Shown here piece after piece: positions 29,937 through 41,176 of a stretch of 64,000 nt of DNA. The notes under the pieces were generated by a model. The model had not been told where the DNA came from and did not search any database. It saw only the letters and a list, made by a program, of their open reading frames with translations. The DNA lies in NCBI RefSeq assembly GCF_000970465.2, contig NZ_LAJE02000285.1, positions 62,001 to 126,000 of the forward strand, given 5' to 3'. The position numbers and the translations under genes are program-made. Within the stretch, counting starts at the first letter, position 1; every line of letters begins with the position of its first letter. This DNA comes from Devosia insulae DS-56. GTDB lineage: Bacteria; Pseudomonadota; Alphaproteobacteria; Rhizobiales; Devosiaceae.

Positions 29937-30365
29937 TTACGCCGCGGCGGCTTCGTCGTCGGTCTCGCGCGCCTCGACCGGACCCGAGTCGAGGCCCTTG
30001 GCGTCGACGTCGCGGTCGACCAGCTCGATGACCGCCAGAGCGGCATTGTCGCCGTAGCGGAAGCCGGCCTTGAGGATGCGGATATAGCCGCCGTTACGAT
30101 CCTTGTAGCGCGGACCGATGGTGGCGAAGAGCTTCTGCACCTGGGTCTCATCGCGCATCTGGGCGATAGCCTGGCGGCGGGCATGCAGGTCGCCGCGCTT
30201 GCCCAGCGTGATCAGCTTCTCGACGATCGGACGCAGTTCCTTGGCCTTGGGCAAGGTGGTCACGATCTGCTCGTGCTTGATCAGCGAAGCCGACATGTTG
30301 GCGAACATGGCCTTGCGATGAGCAGAGGTCCGGTTGAGCTTACGGTTCGAATTACCGTGGCGCAT
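29937..30365 (-). CDS. rplQ: 50S ribosomal protein L17
   Basis: Large-subunit protein lining the exit-tunnel side. The N-terminus [20 protein letters not shown] is highly conserved. 142 residues, with a typical alphaproteobacterial acidic extension at the C-terminus ([13 protein letters not shown]). Last gene of the alpha operon, separated from rpoA by 145 bases containing two palindromes and followed by an intrinsic terminator. Confidence 0.98.
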   Translation of the reverse strand: MRHGNSNRKLNRTSAHRKAMFANMSASLIKHEQIVTTLPKAKELRPIVEKLITLGKRGDLHARRQAIAQMRDETQVQKLFATIGPRYKDRNGGYIRILKAGFRYGDNAALAVIELVDRDVDAKGLDSGPVEARETDDEAAAA

Positions 30366-30413
30366 TTTGTTACTCCCTAAGGCCCGGGCGTCTCACGACG
30401 GGCGGTTAGTGCT

Positions 30414-30440
30414 GTGGATCACTTCGCTGAAGTGATCCAC
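30414..30440. repeat. Perfect 27 base palindrome between rpoA and rplQ
   Basis: GTGGATCACTTC, three-base loop GCT, then its exact reverse complement. There is no T-run on either side, so it is not a standard terminator. It lies 10 bases before the REP-like repeat and 49 bases upstream of the rplQ start, inside the transcribed leader of rplQ. Confidence 0.8.
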
Positions 30441-30450
30441 GTATTGGGTT

Positions 30451-30498
30451 GTCGCGCTTTCGAACCGGAAAAGTCTGCAACTTTTCCTGAAAACGCTC
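30451..30498. repeat. REP-like palindromic repeat, copy 2
   Basis: Second copy of the 48 base element at 1677-1724, in the same orientation, differing at about five positions. It starts 12 bases after the rpoA stop on the minus strand. In both places it sits directly at the 3' end of a minus-strand gene. Confidence 0.7.
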
Positions 30499-30510
30499 CG
30501 GTTGGCCTGC

Positions 30511-31530
30511 TTAATAATGGTCTTCGTAGCGCTTGGCCAGATCGTCGATGTTCTCAGGCGGCCAGTTCGGCACGTCCATCCCGAGGTGCAGGCCCATCTG
30601 AGCCAGCACTTCCTTGATTTCGTTGAGCGACTTGCGGCCGAAGTTCGGCGTGCGCAGCATCTCGGCTTCGGTCTTCTGGATCAGATCGCCGATATAGACG
30701 ATGTTGTCGTTCTTCAGGCAGTTGGCCGAACGGACGCTGAGCTCGAGCTCGTCGACCTTCTTGAGCAGCGCCGGGTTGAAGGCCAGCTCCGGGACGGTGT
30801 CCTGGGTCTTTTCCTTGGTCGGCTCTTCGAAGTTGACGAACACCGACAGCTGGTCCTGCAGGATCCGCGCAGCGTAGGCCACGGCGTCTTCCGGCGAGAT
30901 GGCGCCATTGGTTTCGACGGTCAGGGTCAGCTTGTCCTTGTCGAGGCTCTCGCCGGCACGGGTCGCATCAACCTTGTAGGAGACGCGGCGCACCGGGGAG
31001 AACAGCGCGTCGACCGGGATGTAGCCGATCGGCGCGTCGTCGGGACGGTTCTTGTCGGCCGGGACATAGCCCTTGCCGGTGTTGACGGTGAACTCGATGT
31101 TGATCTCAGCACCATCGTCGAGGTGGCAGATCACCAGATCGGGGTTCAGCACTTCGATGTCGCCGGTGACCTTGATGTCGCCGGCAACGACGGCACCCGG
31201 GCCCTGCTTGGTGAGGGTCAGACGCTTCGGACCTTCGCCACCCATCTTGAGGGCGATTTCCTTGACGTTGAGCACGAGGTCGGTAATGTCTTCACGCACG
31301 CCGGGAAGCGACGAGAATTCGTGCAGGATACCGTCAATCTGGATCGCGGTAACGGCCGCGCCCTGGAGCGACGAGAGCAGCACGCGACGCAGCGCGTTGC
31401 CGAGCGTCAGGCCGTAGCCGCGCTCAAGCGGCTCCGCCACGACCGAAGCCGTGCGCACGCTATCGCTGCCCGAAACGATGTCCAGTTTGGTCGGCTTGAT
31501 GAGTTCCTGCCAGTTCCGCTGGATGGTCAC
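30511..31530 (-). CDS. rpoA: RNA polymerase subunit alpha
   Basis: 339 residues. The N-terminal assembly domain has [20 protein letters not shown] near residue 33; a linker follows, and the C-terminal DNA/activator-binding domain has [13 protein letters not shown] and [19 protein letters not shown]-type helices (here [20 protein letters not shown]). Length and domain order are normal. In the alpha operon between rpsK and rplQ. Confidence 0.98.
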   Translation of the reverse strand: MTIQRNWQELIKPTKLDIVSGSDSVRTASVVAEPLERGYGLTLGNALRRVLLSSLQGAAVTAIQIDGILHEFSSLPGVREDITDLVLNVKEIALKMGGEGPKRLTLTKQGPGAVVAGDIKVTGDIEVLNPDLVICHLDDGAEINIEFTVNTGKGYVPADKNRPDDAPIGYIPVDALFSPVRRVSYKVDATRAGESLDKDKLTLTVETNGAISPEDAVAYAARILQDQLSVFVNFEEPTKEKTQDTVPELAFNPALLKKVDELELSVRSANCLKNDNIVYIGDLIQKTEAEMLRTPNFGRKSLNEIKEVLAQMGLHLGMDVPNWPPENIDDLAKRYEDHY

Positions 31531-31633
31531 GGTGGTGTCCTTTCAAATGGGCGGTCCGCCTAACCGCCTGTCCGCTATGCAATGTACCTATCCCGGCGCG
31601 AGGGGCGCGCCGGGAGATCTACCGTAACGGAGG

Positions 31634-32026
31634 TTAGACGCGGCGACGCTTGCGCGGCCGGCAACCGTTGTGCGGGATCGAGGTGACATCGCGAATGCTG
31701 GTGACGTTGAAGCCAGCAGCCTGCAGCGCACGAAGCGCCGACTCACGGCCCGAACCAGGACCGCGCACTTCGACCTCGAGGGTCTTCATGCCGTGTTCCT
31801 GGGCCTTCTTGGCCGCGTCTTCCGCCGCAACCTGGGCGGCATACGGGGTCGACTTACGCGAACCCTTGAAACCCATCACGCCCGAGGACGACCAGGAGAT
31901 GGTGTTGCCCTGCACGTCGGTGATGGTGACCATGGTGTTGTTGAACGACGCATTCACATGCGCAACGCCATTGGTGATATTCTTGCGCTCTTTGCGACGA
32001 ACGCGCGCGACTTCAGCTTTTGCCAA
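31634..32026 (-). CDS. rpsK: 30S ribosomal protein S11
   Basis: Platform protein of the small subunit near the Shine-Dalgarno helix. 130 residues. Visible family segments are [29 protein letters not shown]-like (here [19 protein letters not shown]), and the C-terminal signature [13 protein letters not shown]. Follows rpsM by 81 bases and precedes rpoA. Confidence 0.98.
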   Translation of the reverse strand: MAKAEVARVRRKERKNITNGVAHVNASFNNTMVTITDVQGNTISWSSSGVMGFKGSRKSTPYAAQVAAEDAAKKAQEHGMKTLEVEVRGPGSGRESALRALQAAGFNVTSIRDVTSIPHNGCRPRKRRRV

Positions 32027-32107
32027 TTTGCTTCCTCAGTTCGATATCGACGCTGCCGTAGTTCCAGCAGCTACATCAGGATGCGGAGAGGTGCTCCGCG
32101 ACCCGAA

Positions 32108-32476
32108 TTACTTCTTCTTGCCGGCGATCGGCTTGGCCGGACCCTTGCGGGTGCGGGCATTGGTGTGGGTACGCTGACCACGGACCGGCAGGCCCTTGCG
32201 GTGACGCAGGCCACGGTAGTTACCGAGGTCCATGAGCCGCTTGATGTTCATCGCCACGTTACGGCGCAGATCGCCCTCGACGACGTAGTCGCGATCGATC
32301 GCTTCACGGATCTGGATCACTTCAGCGTCAGTCAGGTCGTTCACACGACGCTCAGCCGGGATACCAACCTTCTCGGTGATCTCCTGGGCGAACTTCGAGC
32401 CGATCCCATGAATGTACTGAAGCGCGATCACCACGCGCTTGTTGGTCGGAATATTGACGCCAGCAATACGGGCCAC
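32108..32476 (-). CDS. rpsM: 30S ribosomal protein S13
   Basis: Small-subunit head protein contacting the P-site tRNA and the inter-subunit bridge. 122 residues starting [19 protein letters not shown], with [13 protein letters not shown] and the C-terminal [20 protein letters not shown]. First gene of the alpha operon, 175 bases after adk; that gap may hold an internal promoter but none was clear. No rpmJ lies between secY/adk and rpsM, as normal in alphaproteobacteria. Confidence 0.98.
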   Translation of the reverse strand: MARIAGVNIPTNKRVVIALQYIHGIGSKFAQEITEKVGIPAERRVNDLTDAEVIQIREAIDRDYVVEGDLRRNVAMNIKRLMDLGNYRGLRHRKGLPVRGQRTHTNARTRKGPAKPIAGKKK

Positions 32477-32651
32477 GTCCGCTCTCCTATAGTCGGCAGC
32501 TCACGCTGCCCGTTTGATAACGACAAGGGACCGGAATTCCGCTCCCCACTCCTTGAGGAACCGAATCCAGCCCGATAATCCATGAGACTGGCGCGGTTCA
32601 TAAGGGCAAGGTCCGGCAGAGTCAACTGCTGAGCTCCTGCCCCGAGGTATA

Positions 32652-33221
32652 CTAGTTATGCACGGCCCGGCGGATGGCCGCCGTCACATCGTCGACCGGC
32701 TGCATGCCGTCGACCGACTTCAACAGGCCCTTGCCGCGGTAGAACTCGACCAGCGGCGCGGTCTGCTCGCGATAGACGCTGAGGCGGTTGCGAAGCACCT
32801 CCTCATTGTCGTCACCGCGGGCAACACCCGATTCCTTGGCCCGCTTGGCAATCCGCCCGACGAGCACGTCGGCGTCGGCGGTGATTTCGATCACCGCGTC
32901 GAGCTGCATGCCCTTATCGGTCAGCATCTCGTCGAGCGCCTCGGCCTGCGGAATGGTCCGCGGGAAACCGTCGAGCACGAAGCCGGCCTTGCAGTCATCC
33001 TGGTCGAGCCGTTCGGAGACGATGCCGTTGACGATCTCGTCCGAGACGAGGTCGCCGCGATCCATGACCTCCTTGGCAGCCAGACCCATCGGGGTCTTGG
33101 CGGCGATGGCGGAGCGCAGGATATCGCCGGTCGACAGCTGCGGGATCCCGTAGCTATCGATCAGCACCTTCGCCTGCGTGCCCTTACCGGCGCCCGGAGG
33201 TCCCAGAAGGATCAGCCTCAT
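32652..33221 (-). CDS. adk: Adenylate kinase (short form)
   Basis: Converts ATP and AMP to two ADP. 189 residues: P-loop [18 protein letters not shown]-site [16 protein letters not shown]. The LID is the short type, without the zinc-finger insertion, as in many alphaproteobacteria ([20 protein letters not shown]). The start overlaps the secY stop by four bases (ATGA), so it is coupled to secY in the spc operon. Confidence 0.97.
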   Translation of the reverse strand: MRLILLGPPGAGKGTQAKVLIDSYGIPQLSTGDILRSAIAAKTPMGLAAKEVMDRGDLVSDEIVNGIVSERLDQDDCKAGFVLDGFPRTIPQAEALDEMLTDKGMQLDAVIEITADADVLVGRIAKRAKESGVARGDDNEEVLRNRLSVYREQTAPLVEFYRGKGLLKSVDGMQPVDDVTAAIRRAVHN

Positions 33222-34552
33222 TTACGCTTGCCCCCAAGGCGCGACCGCTTCACCAGGCCTTCGTACTGCTGGGCGATCAGGTGGCTCTGCACCTGGGTCA
33301 CCGTATCCAGCGTCACCGTCACGATGATCAACAGCGAGGTACCGCCGATGAACTGGCTGACGTTGAGCTGGCTGTGGATCATCTCGGGGATGAGCGCCAC
33401 GACGGTCAGATAGAGGGCACCGATCACCGTGATGCGGGTCAGCACGTAGTCGATATAGGTCGCCGTCCGCTCGCCCGGACGAATGCCGGGAATGAAGCCG
33501 CCGGAGCGCTTCAGGTTATCCGCGGTATCGGTCGGGTTGAAGACGATCGAGGTGTAGAAGAAGGCGAAGAAGATGATCAGCACCGCGAACAGGATCAGGT
33601 AGAGCGGCTGGCCACGGCCGAGCAGCGCTGCCGTCACCGACAGCCACTGCGGCGCATCACCCTGCGCCGCGAACGACGCAATGGTGGCGGGCAACAGCAG
33701 CAGGGACGAGCCGAAGATCACCGGGATAACGCCCGAGGTGTTGAGCTTCAGCGGCAGGTGCGAGGTGTCGCCCTGGAACATCTTGTTGCCGACCTGGCGC
33801 TTCGGATACTGGATCAGGAGCCGGCGCTGGGCGCGTTCGAAGAAGACGATGACGGCAATGACGGCAACTGCAATGACCAGCAATCCGACGACCCAGATGG
33901 TCGGCAGCGCGCCGGTACGGCTCAGCTCGAGGGTCTGCACCACCGTCGCCGGCAGGTTCGCCACGATACCGGCAAAGATGATCAGCGAGATACCGTTGCC
34001 GATGCCGCGCGAGGTGATCTGCTCACCCAGCCACATCAGGAACATGGTGCCGCCGACCAGCGTGATGACGGTCGAAAGGCGGAAGAACCAACCTGGATCG
34101 ATCACGACGCCCTGGCTGCCCTCGAGACCGATGGCGATGCCATAGGCCTGCACGGCGCAGAACAGCACGGCGAGATAGCGCGTGTACTGGTTGATCTTGC
34201 GACGGCCGCTCTCACCTTCCTTGCGGAGGGCTTCGAGGCGCGGCGACGCCGTGGTGATCACCTGCACCACGATGGATGCGGTGATGTAAGGAATGAGGTT
34301 CAGCGCGAAGATCGCCATGCGCTGCACGGCACCGCCGGCAAACATGTCGAACATGCCGAAAATGCCCTGCTGCGCCTGCTCGAAGGTCTGGCGGTAGGCA
34401 TCGGGGTCGATACCGGGCACCGGGATGTAAGTCCCGAGCCGATAAACGAGAAGCGCACCCAGTGTGAACCAGATGCGCTGCTGAAGGGCCTTCGCTTTCG
34501 CGAAGGTCCCGAAGTTCAGATTCTTGGCCAGCTGTTCGGCTGCGGACGCCAT
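33218..34552 (-). CDS. secY: Protein translocase subunit SecY
   Basis: Main channel of the Sec translocon, 444 residues with ten expected membrane helices. N-terminal [21 protein letters not shown], then TYIPVPGID and [18 protein letters not shown], both family signatures. The conserved cytoplasmic tip is near [20 protein letters not shown]. It lies 32 bases after rplO. SecE, its partner, is encoded at 62705-62899. Confidence 0.98.
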   Translation of the reverse strand: MASAAEQLAKNLNFGTFAKAKALQQRIWFTLGALLVYRLGTYIPVPGIDPDAYRQTFEQAQQGIFGMFDMFAGGAVQRMAIFALNLIPYITASIVVQVITTASPRLEALRKEGESGRRKINQYTRYLAVLFCAVQAYGIAIGLEGSQGVVIDPGWFFRLSTVITLVGGTMFLMWLGEQITSRGIGNGISLIIFAGIVANLPATVVQTLELSRTGALPTIWVVGLLVIAVAVIAVIVFFERAQRRLLIQYPKRQVGNKMFQGDTSHLPLKLNTSGVIPVIFGSSLLLLPATIASFAAQGDAPQWLSVTAALLGRGQPLYLILFAVLIIFFAFFYTSIVFNPTDTADNLKRSGGFIPGIRPGERTATYIDYVLTRITVIGALYLTVVALIPEMIHSQLNVSQFIGGTSLLIIVTVTLDTVTQVQSHLIAQQYEGLVKRSRLGGKRK

Positions 34553-34584
34553 AGTCGCTCCCTTTAGAATGGGGCCAGGCGCTC

Positions 34585-35070
34585 TTAGGCGTCAGCCTTC
34601 ACTTCTGCCTGAGGCATATCGACCTTGCCGCCTGCCGCTTCAATAGCAGCGAGCGCACCCTTGGTCGCGTGAGCAACCTTGAAGGTCACCTTCTTGGCAG
34701 TGAAACCGGAGCTGCCGATCAGCCGAACGCCATCGAGCTCGCGACGGATCACGCCGGCCTTCACGAGAGCGGCCGCATCGACCACGCCCTTGATGTCCAG
34801 CTTGCCGCTGTCGATGTAGTTCTGCACGCGGTCGATACGCAGCTGGTTCCACTTCTTGGGATTCAGAGCGTTGAAGCCGCGCTTCGGCATGCGCATGTGC
34901 AGCGGCATCTGGCCGCCTTCGAAGCCGTTGATGGCGACGCCGGAACGGGCCGTCTGGCCCTTACCGCCGCGACCACCGGTCTTGCCGACGCCCGAGCCGA
35001 TACCACGACCGACGCGCACGCGCTTCTTGTTGGCGCCCGGGTTGTCCCGGAGTTCGTTCAAACGAGTCAT
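34585..35070 (-). CDS. rplO: 50S ribosomal protein L15
   Basis: Large-subunit assembly protein, 161 residues. Glycine-rich N-terminal part RVGRGIGSGVGKTGGRGGKG and FEGGQMPLHMRMPKRGF are diagnostic. The C-terminal end (QAEVKADA) is slightly extended. Follows rpmD by 11 bases in the spc operon. Confidence 0.98.
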   Translation of the reverse strand: MTRLNELRDNPGANKKRVRVGRGIGSGVGKTGGRGGKGQTARSGVAINGFEGGQMPLHMRMPKRGFNALNPKKWNQLRIDRVQNYIDSGKLDIKGVVDAAALVKAGVIRRELDGVRLIGSSGFTAKKVTFKVAHATKGALAAIEAAGGKVDMPQAEVKADA

Positions 35071-35081
35071 TGTTCTCGTCC

Positions 35082-35270
35082 TTATTTGGCGTCGACGACG
35101 CGCACGAGGTGCGGGATCTTACGGATCATGCCGCGAACCTCGGGGGTGTCCTTGAGGGTCGACTGCTTGCGGATCTTGTTCAGCCCCAAACCGATAAGGG
35201 TGGCGCGCTGGTCCTGCGGACGGCGCGTCGGGCTGGCGATCTGCTCGATGGTGACGGTCTTGTCGGCCAT
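35082..35270 (-). CDS. rpmD: 50S ribosomal protein L30
   Basis: 62-residue protein of the large subunit. Start ATG 35270 ([17 protein letters not shown]) is chosen over an in-frame codon at 35285 because GGGAG lies nine bases upstream. Conserved [20 protein letters not shown] and the C-terminal [12 protein letters not shown] are present. Between rpsE and rplO. Confidence 0.97.
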   Translation of the reverse strand: MADKTVTIEQIASPTRRPQDQRATLIGLGLNKIRKQSTLKDTPEVRGMIRKIPHLVRVVDAK

Positions 35271-35292
35271 TGTTCTAACTCCCAAGCCCTAA

Positions 35293-35820
35293 TCAGGCTT
35301 CGACGGTCTCGCCACGGCGAGCCTGCAGGTCGGAGACCTTCAGGCCGCGGCGGGCGGCGACCGAACGCGGGCTATCAACGCGCTTCAGCGCATCGAAGGT
35401 GGCCCGCACCATATTGTAGGGATTGGCGGTGCCCTGCGACTTCGCCACGATGTCGTTGACCCCGAGGGTCTCGAACACAGCGCGCATCGGGCCGCCGGCG
35501 ATGATGCCGGTGCCGGGGACGGCGGCACGCAGGATGACCTTGCCGGCGCCGTGGTGGCCGACCACATCGTGGTGCAGCGTACGGGCTTCGCGCAGCGGAA
35601 CGCGGATCATCTGGCGCTTGGCCTGCTCGGTCGCCTTGCGGATGGCCTCAGGCACTTCACGCGCCTTGCCGTGACCAAAGCCAACGCGGCCCTTCTGATC
35701 ACCAACCACAACCAGGGCGGCGAAGCCGAAACGACGGCCACCCTTCACAACCTTGGCGACGCGGTTGATGTGAACCAGCCGGTCGACGAATTCGCTATCG
35801 CGCTCTTGAACGTCTCTCAT
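35293..35820 (-). CDS. rpsE: 30S ribosomal protein S5
   Basis: 175-residue small-subunit protein important for accuracy. Start ATG 35820 gives [20 protein letters not shown], as in relatives; the open frame to 35880 overlaps rplR. The RNA-binding dsRBD part has [20 protein letters not shown] and the loop around [16 protein letters not shown]. The spectinomycin-contact loop (KVVKGGRRF) looks wild-type. Confidence 0.97.
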   Translation of the reverse strand: MRDVQERDSEFVDRLVHINRVAKVVKGGRRFGFAALVVVGDQKGRVGFGHGKAREVPEAIRKATEQAKRQMIRVPLREARTLHHDVVGHHGAGKVILRAAVPGTGIIAGGPMRAVFETLGVNDIVAKSQGTANPYNMVRATFDALKRVDSPRSVAARRGLKVSDLQARRGETVEA

Positions 35821-35842
35821 CGAATTTTCCTTTGTCGCCGGA

Positions 35843-36205
35843 TCAGAACTGCAGGCCGCCTTCGCGGGCCGCATCACCAAGGGCCTTTACACGGCCATGG
35901 TAGAGGTAGGCACCACGATCGAACACGACCGTCGACACCTTGGCAGCAAGACCACGCTCGGCAATCAGCTTGCCGACAGTGGCTGCGGCCTCGGCGGTCG
36001 AGCCGTTCTTGACCTTGGCCTTGACGTCCTTATCGACGGTCGAAGCGGCAGCAAGCGTGCGGCCGGATGCGTCGTCGATGATCTGGGCGTAAATATTCTT
36101 GTCCGAGCGGTGCACGGACAGACGCGGGCGGCCATTGGCGTTGGCCTTGAGCGCCTTGCGAACTCGGGCCTTGCGGCGGTCCGCACCTTTGAGGCTGATG
36201 GGCAT
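35843..36205 (-). CDS. rplR: 50S ribosomal protein L18
   Basis: 5S rRNA-binding protein, 120 residues. [20 protein letters not shown] begins the conserved part, followed by [15 protein letters not shown] and the C-terminal [20 protein letters not shown]. It lies between rplF and rpsE in the spc operon with 12 and 22 base gaps. Confidence 0.98.
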   Translation of the reverse strand: MPISLKGADRRKARVRKALKANANGRPRLSVHRSDKNIYAQIIDDASGRTLAAASTVDKDVKAKVKNGSTAEAAATVGKLIAERGLAAKVSTVVFDRGAYLYHGRVKALGDAAREGGLQF

Positions 36206-36217
36206 CTCGTGCGCTCC

Positions 36218-36751
36218 TTACTTCTTCTTGCCTTCTTTGCGGGCGATGTACTCGCCCACATAACGCACGCCCTTGCCCTTGTAGGGCTCCGGCGGACGCC
36301 AACCGCGAATGTCGGCGGCCACCTGGCCAACCAGCTGCTTGTCCGAGCCGGTCACGACCACTTCGGTCTGCGTCGGCGCCGTGAGGGTAATGCCAGCCGG
36401 AGTGTTGAACACCACTTCGTGGCTGAAGCCGAGGCTCAGCTTCAGATCCTTGCCCTGCATGGCGGCGCGATAACCAACGCCCTGGATCTGCAGCTTCTTC
36501 TCGAACCCAGCACTGACGCCGATCACCATGTTGTTGATCAGCGCGCGGGTGGTCCCCCAGGCAGCCCGAGCTTCCTTGCTCTCATTGGCCGGCTCGATGA
36601 CGATGCCGCCATCGGTCTGCTTGGCGTTCACGATATCCATGAGCGTCAGCGACTGCTCGCCCTTCGGCCCCTTTGCGGTGACCTGGCGATCGCTGATCGT
36701 GACGGTGACGCCACTGACCGGAGCAATCGGCTTTTTGCCTGTACGGGACAT
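36218..36751 (-). CDS. rplF: 50S ribosomal protein L6
   Basis: 177-residue large-subunit protein near the sarcin-ricin loop. Two repeated domains; N-terminal [20 protein letters not shown] and C-terminal signature [20 protein letters not shown]. Normal length. A 55 base gap separates it from rpsH upstream. Confidence 0.98.
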   Translation of the reverse strand: MSRTGKKPIAPVSGVTVTISDRQVTAKGPKGEQSLTLMDIVNAKQTDGGIVIEPANESKEARAAWGTTRALINNMVIGVSAGFEKKLQIQGVGYRAAMQGKDLKLSLGFSHEVVFNTPAGITLTAPTQTEVVVTGSDKQLVGQVAADIRGWRPPEPYKGKGVRYVGEYIARKEGKKK

Positions 36752-36806
36752 TCTTTTCTACTTCCTTCGGAGTAATCGTCACACCGACGGCTTCAAGGCA
36801 TAAGCC

Positions 36807-37205
36807 TTAGAAGACGCGGCAGAGTACCTCGCCACCCAGGTTCTGGGCTTTAGCTTCATGATCGGCCATCACGCCCTTGGGGGTCGACAGGATCGACACA
36901 CCGAGGCCATTGGCAACCGAGGGGATGTTCTTGACCGACGCATAGACGCGACGGCCAGGACGCGAGACGCGCTCGATGGTGCGGATGACCGGAGCGTTGT
37001 CGGAGTACTTCAGCTCGATGTCGAACTGGGCGACGCCGTTGTCCATCTTGCTTTCCGAGTAGCCGCGGATGAAGCCTTCCGACTTCAGCACGTCGAGCAC
37101 ACGGCCACGCAGGGTGGACGCCGGAGTCTGGACGACATCGCGACGGCGCATCTGCGCGTTGCGGATGCGGGTCAGCATATCGCCGATCGGATCAGTAAGG
37201 CTCAT
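36807..37205 (-). CDS. rpsH: 30S ribosomal protein S8
   Basis: 132-residue primary 16S rRNA binder. N-terminal [20 protein letters not shown] and C-terminal [19 protein letters not shown] with GEVLCRVF are typical. In E. coli S8 represses the spc operon by binding near rplE; whether that applies here is not visible. Confidence 0.98.
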   Translation of the reverse strand: MSLTDPIGDMLTRIRNAQMRRRDVVQTPASTLRGRVLDVLKSEGFIRGYSESKMDNGVAQFDIELKYSDNAPVIRTIERVSRPGRRVYASVKNIPSVANGLGVSILSTPKGVMADHEAKAQNLGGEVLCRVF

Positions 37206-37218
37206 TGTCTTCGTCTCC

Positions 37219-37524
37219 TTACCAGCTCGACTTCACAAGGCCCGGGATCAGCCCGAGATTGCCGAGCTGACGCAGGGCAATACGGCTGAGCTTGAGCTTG
37301 CGATAGTAGCCACGCGGACGACCGGTGAGCTCGCAGCGGTTATGCACGCGGTTCTCGGCCGAGTTACGCGGCAGCGCGGCAAGCTTGAGCTGCGCGGCGA
37401 AGCGTTCCTCGAGCGAAACGCTCTGGTTCATCACCACTGCCTTGAGCTTGGCCCGCTTGGGACCCAGTTGCTTGGCGAGGCGCTTGCGCTTGTTGTTCTT
37501 TTCGATGGAGCTGGTCTTTGCCAT
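37219..37524 (-). CDS. rpsN: 30S ribosomal protein S14 (zinc-free type)
   Basis: 101-residue S14 of the long, zinc-independent form: no CxxC pair is present. [20 protein letters not shown] begins it and [20 protein letters not shown] is the family signature, ending LVKSSW. Between rplE and rpsH. Confidence 0.98.
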   Translation of the reverse strand: MAKTSSIEKNNKRKRLAKQLGPKRAKLKAVVMNQSVSLEERFAAQLKLAALPRNSAENRVHNRCELTGRPRGYYRKLKLSRIALRQLGNLGLIPGLVKSSW

Positions 37525-37545
37525 GTCTCGTCCTTCTCTCTTCCG

Positions 37546-38103
37546 TTACTGCCGGAAGGGGAAATTGAAAGCCTTGAGCAGCGCCCGGGCTTCGTCGTCG
37601 GTGCGCGCGGTCGTGCACACGATGATGTCCATGCCCCAGGTCTGATCGATCTGATCGAAGTTGATCTCGGGGAAGATGATGTGTTCCTTGATGCCCATGG
37701 CGTAGTTGCCACGACCATCAAAGGAATTCGGGTTCAGGCCGCGGAAATCGCGAACGCGCGGCAGCGCGATGTTCACCAGGCGGTCGAGGAACTCGTACAT
37801 GCGCGCCTTGCGGAGCGTCACCTTCACGCCGAGCGGCATCTCTTCGCGGACCTTGAAGCCTGCGATCGACTTGCGAGCGTGGGTGATGACGGGCTTCTGG
37901 CCGGCGATCTTCTCGAGATCGGCAGCTGCCGACTTCACCTTCTTGGTGTCGTTCACCGCCTCGCCGACACCCATGTTCAGCACGATCTTGTCGAGCTTGG
38001 GGGCCTGCATGACGTTCTTGTAGCCGAACTCTTTGATCAGGTTCGCCTTGATGGTCTCGTCGTACTCGACGCGGAGACGCGGAATATAGACCGTATCAGC
38101 CAT
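37546..38103 (-). CDS. rplE: 50S ribosomal protein L5
   Basis: 5S rRNA-binding protein of the central protuberance. ATG 38103 gives 185 residues starting [17 protein letters not shown]; the frame continues upstream inside rplX but those codons are not homologous. [19 protein letters not shown] and [20 protein letters not shown] are conserved. Overlaps the rplX end by eight bases. Confidence 0.97.
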   Translation of the reverse strand: MADTVYIPRLRVEYDETIKANLIKEFGYKNVMQAPKLDKIVLNMGVGEAVNDTKKVKSAAADLEKIAGQKPVITHARKSIAGFKVREEMPLGVKVTLRKARMYEFLDRLVNIALPRVRDFRGLNPNSFDGRGNYAMGIKEHIIFPEINFDQIDQTWGMDIIVCTTARTDDEARALLKAFNFPFRQ

Positions 38104-38410
38104 CGATCGTATCTCCGGTCGACTTGGCGACGCGCACCTTGGTGCCGTCGGCGTTGATCTTGAACCCGACGCGCGACGGCTTGCCGTTCGCATCGGCGAT
38201 CGCGAGGTTGGACAGGTGAATCGGGGCTTCCTTGGTGAAGATCCCCGCGTCCTGGCTCGCGGTCTGCTTGGTGTGGCGACGCACGAGGTTCAGACCCTGC
38301 ACGGTGGCCTTGGTCGCATCGGGGAACACCTGGGTGACCTGCCCGGTCTTGCCCTTGTCCTTGCCGGCGAGAATGACGACCTTGTCGCCCTTCTTAATCT
38401 TGGACGCCAT
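38096..38410 (-). CDS. rplX: 50S ribosomal protein L24
   Basis: 104-residue assembly-initiator protein with an N-terminal KOW motif ([20 protein letters not shown]). ATG 38410 shares a base with the rplN stop (TGATG); a GTG codon earlier is also in frame. C-terminal [19 protein letters not shown] is typical of the family. Overlaps rplE by eight bases. Confidence 0.97.
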   Translation of the reverse strand: MASKIKKGDKVVILAGKDKGKTGQVTQVFPDATKATVQGLNLVRRHTKQTASQDAGIFTKEAPIHLSNLAIADANGKPSRVGFKINADGTKVRVAKSTGDTIDG

Positions 38411-38778
38411 CACAACACCTCCGGCGCGAGCGAAATGATCTTCATGTGGTTCTTGCTGCGCAGTTCGCGCGGCACTGGCCCGAAGATACGGGTGCCGATC
38501 GGCTCAGCCTGGTTGTTGATCAGCACTGCCGCGTTGCGGTCAAAGCGGATGATCGTACCGTCGGTGCGGCGGACCGGGAATGCGGTGCGCACGACAACGG
38601 CCTTCATAACCTGGCCCTTCTTGACGCGGCCACGCGGGATCGCGTCCTTGACCGAGACAACAATGATATCGCCCACCGAGGCGTACTTGCGGTGCGAACC
38701 GCCGAGTACCTTGATGCACATGACACGACGCGCGCCGGAATTATCGGCAACGTCGAGATTGGACTGCATCTGGATCAT
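38410..38778 (-). CDS. rplN: 50S ribosomal protein L14
   Basis: 122-residue, very conserved protein at the subunit interface: [20 protein letters not shown] at the start, and [13 protein letters not shown] and [11 protein letters not shown] at the end. First gene of the spc section; the 57 base gap from rpsQ shows no clear terminator, so S10 and spc genes are probably one transcript. Confidence 0.98.
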   Translation of the reverse strand: MIQMQSNLDVADNSGARRVMCIKVLGGSHRKYASVGDIIVVSVKDAIPRGRVKKGQVMKAVVVRTAFPVRRTDGTIIRFDRNAAVLINNQAEPIGTRIFGPVPRELRSKNHMKIISLAPEVL

Positions 38779-38835
38779 GGCTTGATGCCTTCTTCGTTTC
38801 GGGGTCTGCCTACTCGGCGAGCCCTAAATTCCGGT

Positions 38836-39069
38836 TTACGCGGAGGGTTTCAGGACCCAGCGCTTGTTCTTCGAAATCGGCGCCGACTCTTCGATCCAGA
38901 CGACGTCCCCGACCTTGGCCACATTGGCCTCGTCGTGAGCGTGGTACTTCTTGGACCGGCGCACGGTCTTCTTCATCACCGGGTGGGTGAACGCGCGGTC
39001 AACCCGCACCACCACGGTCTTGTCATTGGTGTCGGAGACCACGGTCCCCTGCAAAACGCGCTTGGGCAT
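38836..39069 (-). CDS. rpsQ: 30S ribosomal protein S17
   Basis: 77-residue primary 16S rRNA binder with the OB-fold sequence [20 protein letters not shown], the signature [22 protein letters not shown]-like stretch ([20 protein letters not shown]) and [15 protein letters not shown]. Last gene of the S10 section, 10 bases after rpmC. Confidence 0.98.
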   Translation of the reverse strand: MPKRVLQGTVVSDTNDKTVVVRVDRAFTHPVMKKTVRRSKKYHAHDEANVAKVGDVVWIEESAPISKNKRWVLKPSA

Positions 39070-39079
39070 CGGTTGCTCC

Positions 39080-39316
39080 TTACTTCGCTGCGGCTTTTTC
39101 GCCGAGGATGGTCTTCACCCGCGCGATTTCGCGGCGGACTTTCTTGACCTCGGTCGGCTTTTCCAGCTGCTGGGTAGCGCGCTGGAACCGCAGGTTGAAC
39201 TGCTCTTTCTTCAGGCCGAGCAGCTGATCTTTCAGCTCATCGGGGGTCTTGGCGCGGAGGTCCGCGGCGCCGTTGGCGCTCTTGGCCTCGACTTTTTTCT
39301 TGGGTGCACGTGCCAT
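39080..39316 (-). CDS. rpmC: 50S ribosomal protein L29
   Basis: 78-residue helical-hairpin protein at the exit tunnel. It starts at ATG 39316, five bases after the rplP stop; an in-frame codon at 39325 overlaps rplP. The first 20 residues ([19 protein letters not shown]) are a lineage extension ahead of the usual [34 protein letters not shown] is conserved. Confidence 0.96.
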   Translation of the reverse strand: MARAPKKKVEAKSANGAADLRAKTPDELKDQLLGLKKEQFNLRFQRATQQLEKPTEVKKVRREIARVKTILGEKAAAK

Positions 39317-39321
39317 GGCGA

Positions 39322-39735
39322 TCAATCCGCAATGCGGGTGACGACCCGCGTGATGATCGGAAGCTTCATCGCGCCGAGGCGCAGGGCTTCCTTGGCGACG
39401 TCCTCAGGGACGCCGTCGATTTCGAACAGGATACGACCCGGCTTGACGCGAGCCGCCCAGAATTCCACCGAACCCTTGCCCTTACCCATGCGGACTTCGG
39501 TCGGCTTCTTGGAAACCGGCAGGTCCGGGAAGACACGGATCCAGACGCGGCCGGCGCGCTTCATCTCGCGAGTGATCGCGCGGCGAGCCGCTTCGATCTG
39601 GCGAGCCGTAACGCGCTCGGGCTCCTGGGACTTCAGGCCGAACTGACCGAAAGCCAGCTCCGTGCCACCCTTGGCATTGCCATGGATGCGGCCCTTATGC
39701 GCCTTGCGGAACTTGGTACGTTTTGGTTGCAGCAT
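39322..39735 (-). CDS. rplP: 50S ribosomal protein L16
   Basis: 137-residue protein near the A-site. [20 protein letters not shown] start, [20 protein letters not shown] and the loop [20 protein letters not shown] are family signatures. Six bases ahead of rpmC in the S10 operon. Confidence 0.98.
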   Translation of the reverse strand: MLQPKRTKFRKAHKGRIHGNAKGGTELAFGQFGLKSQEPERVTARQIEAARRAITREMKRAGRVWIRVFPDLPVSKKPTEVRMGKGKGSVEFWAARVKPGRILFEIDGVPEDVAKEALRLGAMKLPIITRVVTRIAD

Positions 39736-39751
39736 TTTTGTCTATGCCTTC

Positions 39752-40512
<761 letters not shown>

Positions 40513-40513
<1 letters not shown>

Positions 40514-40893
40514 TATGCGGTCTCCTCAACTTGGCGAACCACAATGGTGAGGTTCGAGAACGGGCGCTCCATGCGGGCAGCGTGACCACGGCCACGGGCC
40601 ATGAAGCGCTTCATCACCAGGGAGTCACCGACATAGCACTCGGCAACGACCAGGCTGTCCGGGTCGAGACCGTGGTTGTTCTCGGCGTTCGCGATGGCGC
40701 TCTCGAGCGTCTTCTTGACCGAGCCGGCGATACGCTTGCGCGAGAAGGTCAGCTCGGCGAGAGCCTTGTCGACCTTCTTGCCGCGGATCATCGCAGCCAC
40801 GAGGTTGAGCTTGATGCCCGAGGTACGAAGCATGCGGAGAACCGCCTTGGCCTCGTTGTCCTTGAGCGACCGCTGAGTTTTCGGCTTGCCCAT
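40513..40893 (-). CDS. rplV: 50S ribosomal protein L22
   Basis: 126-residue protein lining the exit tunnel. ATG 40893 begins [17 protein letters not shown] and lies two bases after the rpsS stop; the open frame upstream overlaps rpsS. The C-terminal hairpin [20 protein letters not shown], whose tip affects macrolide access, looks normal. Confidence 0.97.
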
Positions 40894-40894
40894 G

Positions 40895-41173
40895 TTACTT
40901 CCTCTTGGCCTTCTTGTCGGCCGCGTGACCGTAGTACGTACGGGTCGGAGCGAACTCGCCAAACTTGTGGCCGATCATCTCTTCCTGGACGTTCACCGGC
41001 ACATGCTTGTGGCCGTTGTGCACACCGAAGGTGAGACCGACGAACTGCGGCAGGATCGTGGAACGACGGCTCCAGATCTTGATGACTTCGTTGCGGCCGC
41101 TCGCACGGCTGGTCTCTGCCTTCTTGAGCAGATAGCCGTCGACGAACGGGCCTTTCCAGACTGAACGCGACAT
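40895..41173 (-). CDS. rpsS: 30S ribosomal protein S19
   Basis: 92-residue head protein bound to S13. [19 protein letters not shown] start and the signature [20 protein letters not shown], followed by [21 protein letters not shown]. Three bases after the rplB stop. Confidence 0.98.
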   Translation of the reverse strand: MSRSVWKGPFVDGYLLKKAETSRASGRNEVIKIWSRRSTILPQFVGLTFGVHNGHKHVPVNVQEEMIGHKFGEFAPTRTYYGHAADKKAKRK

Positions 41174-41176
41174 GGC

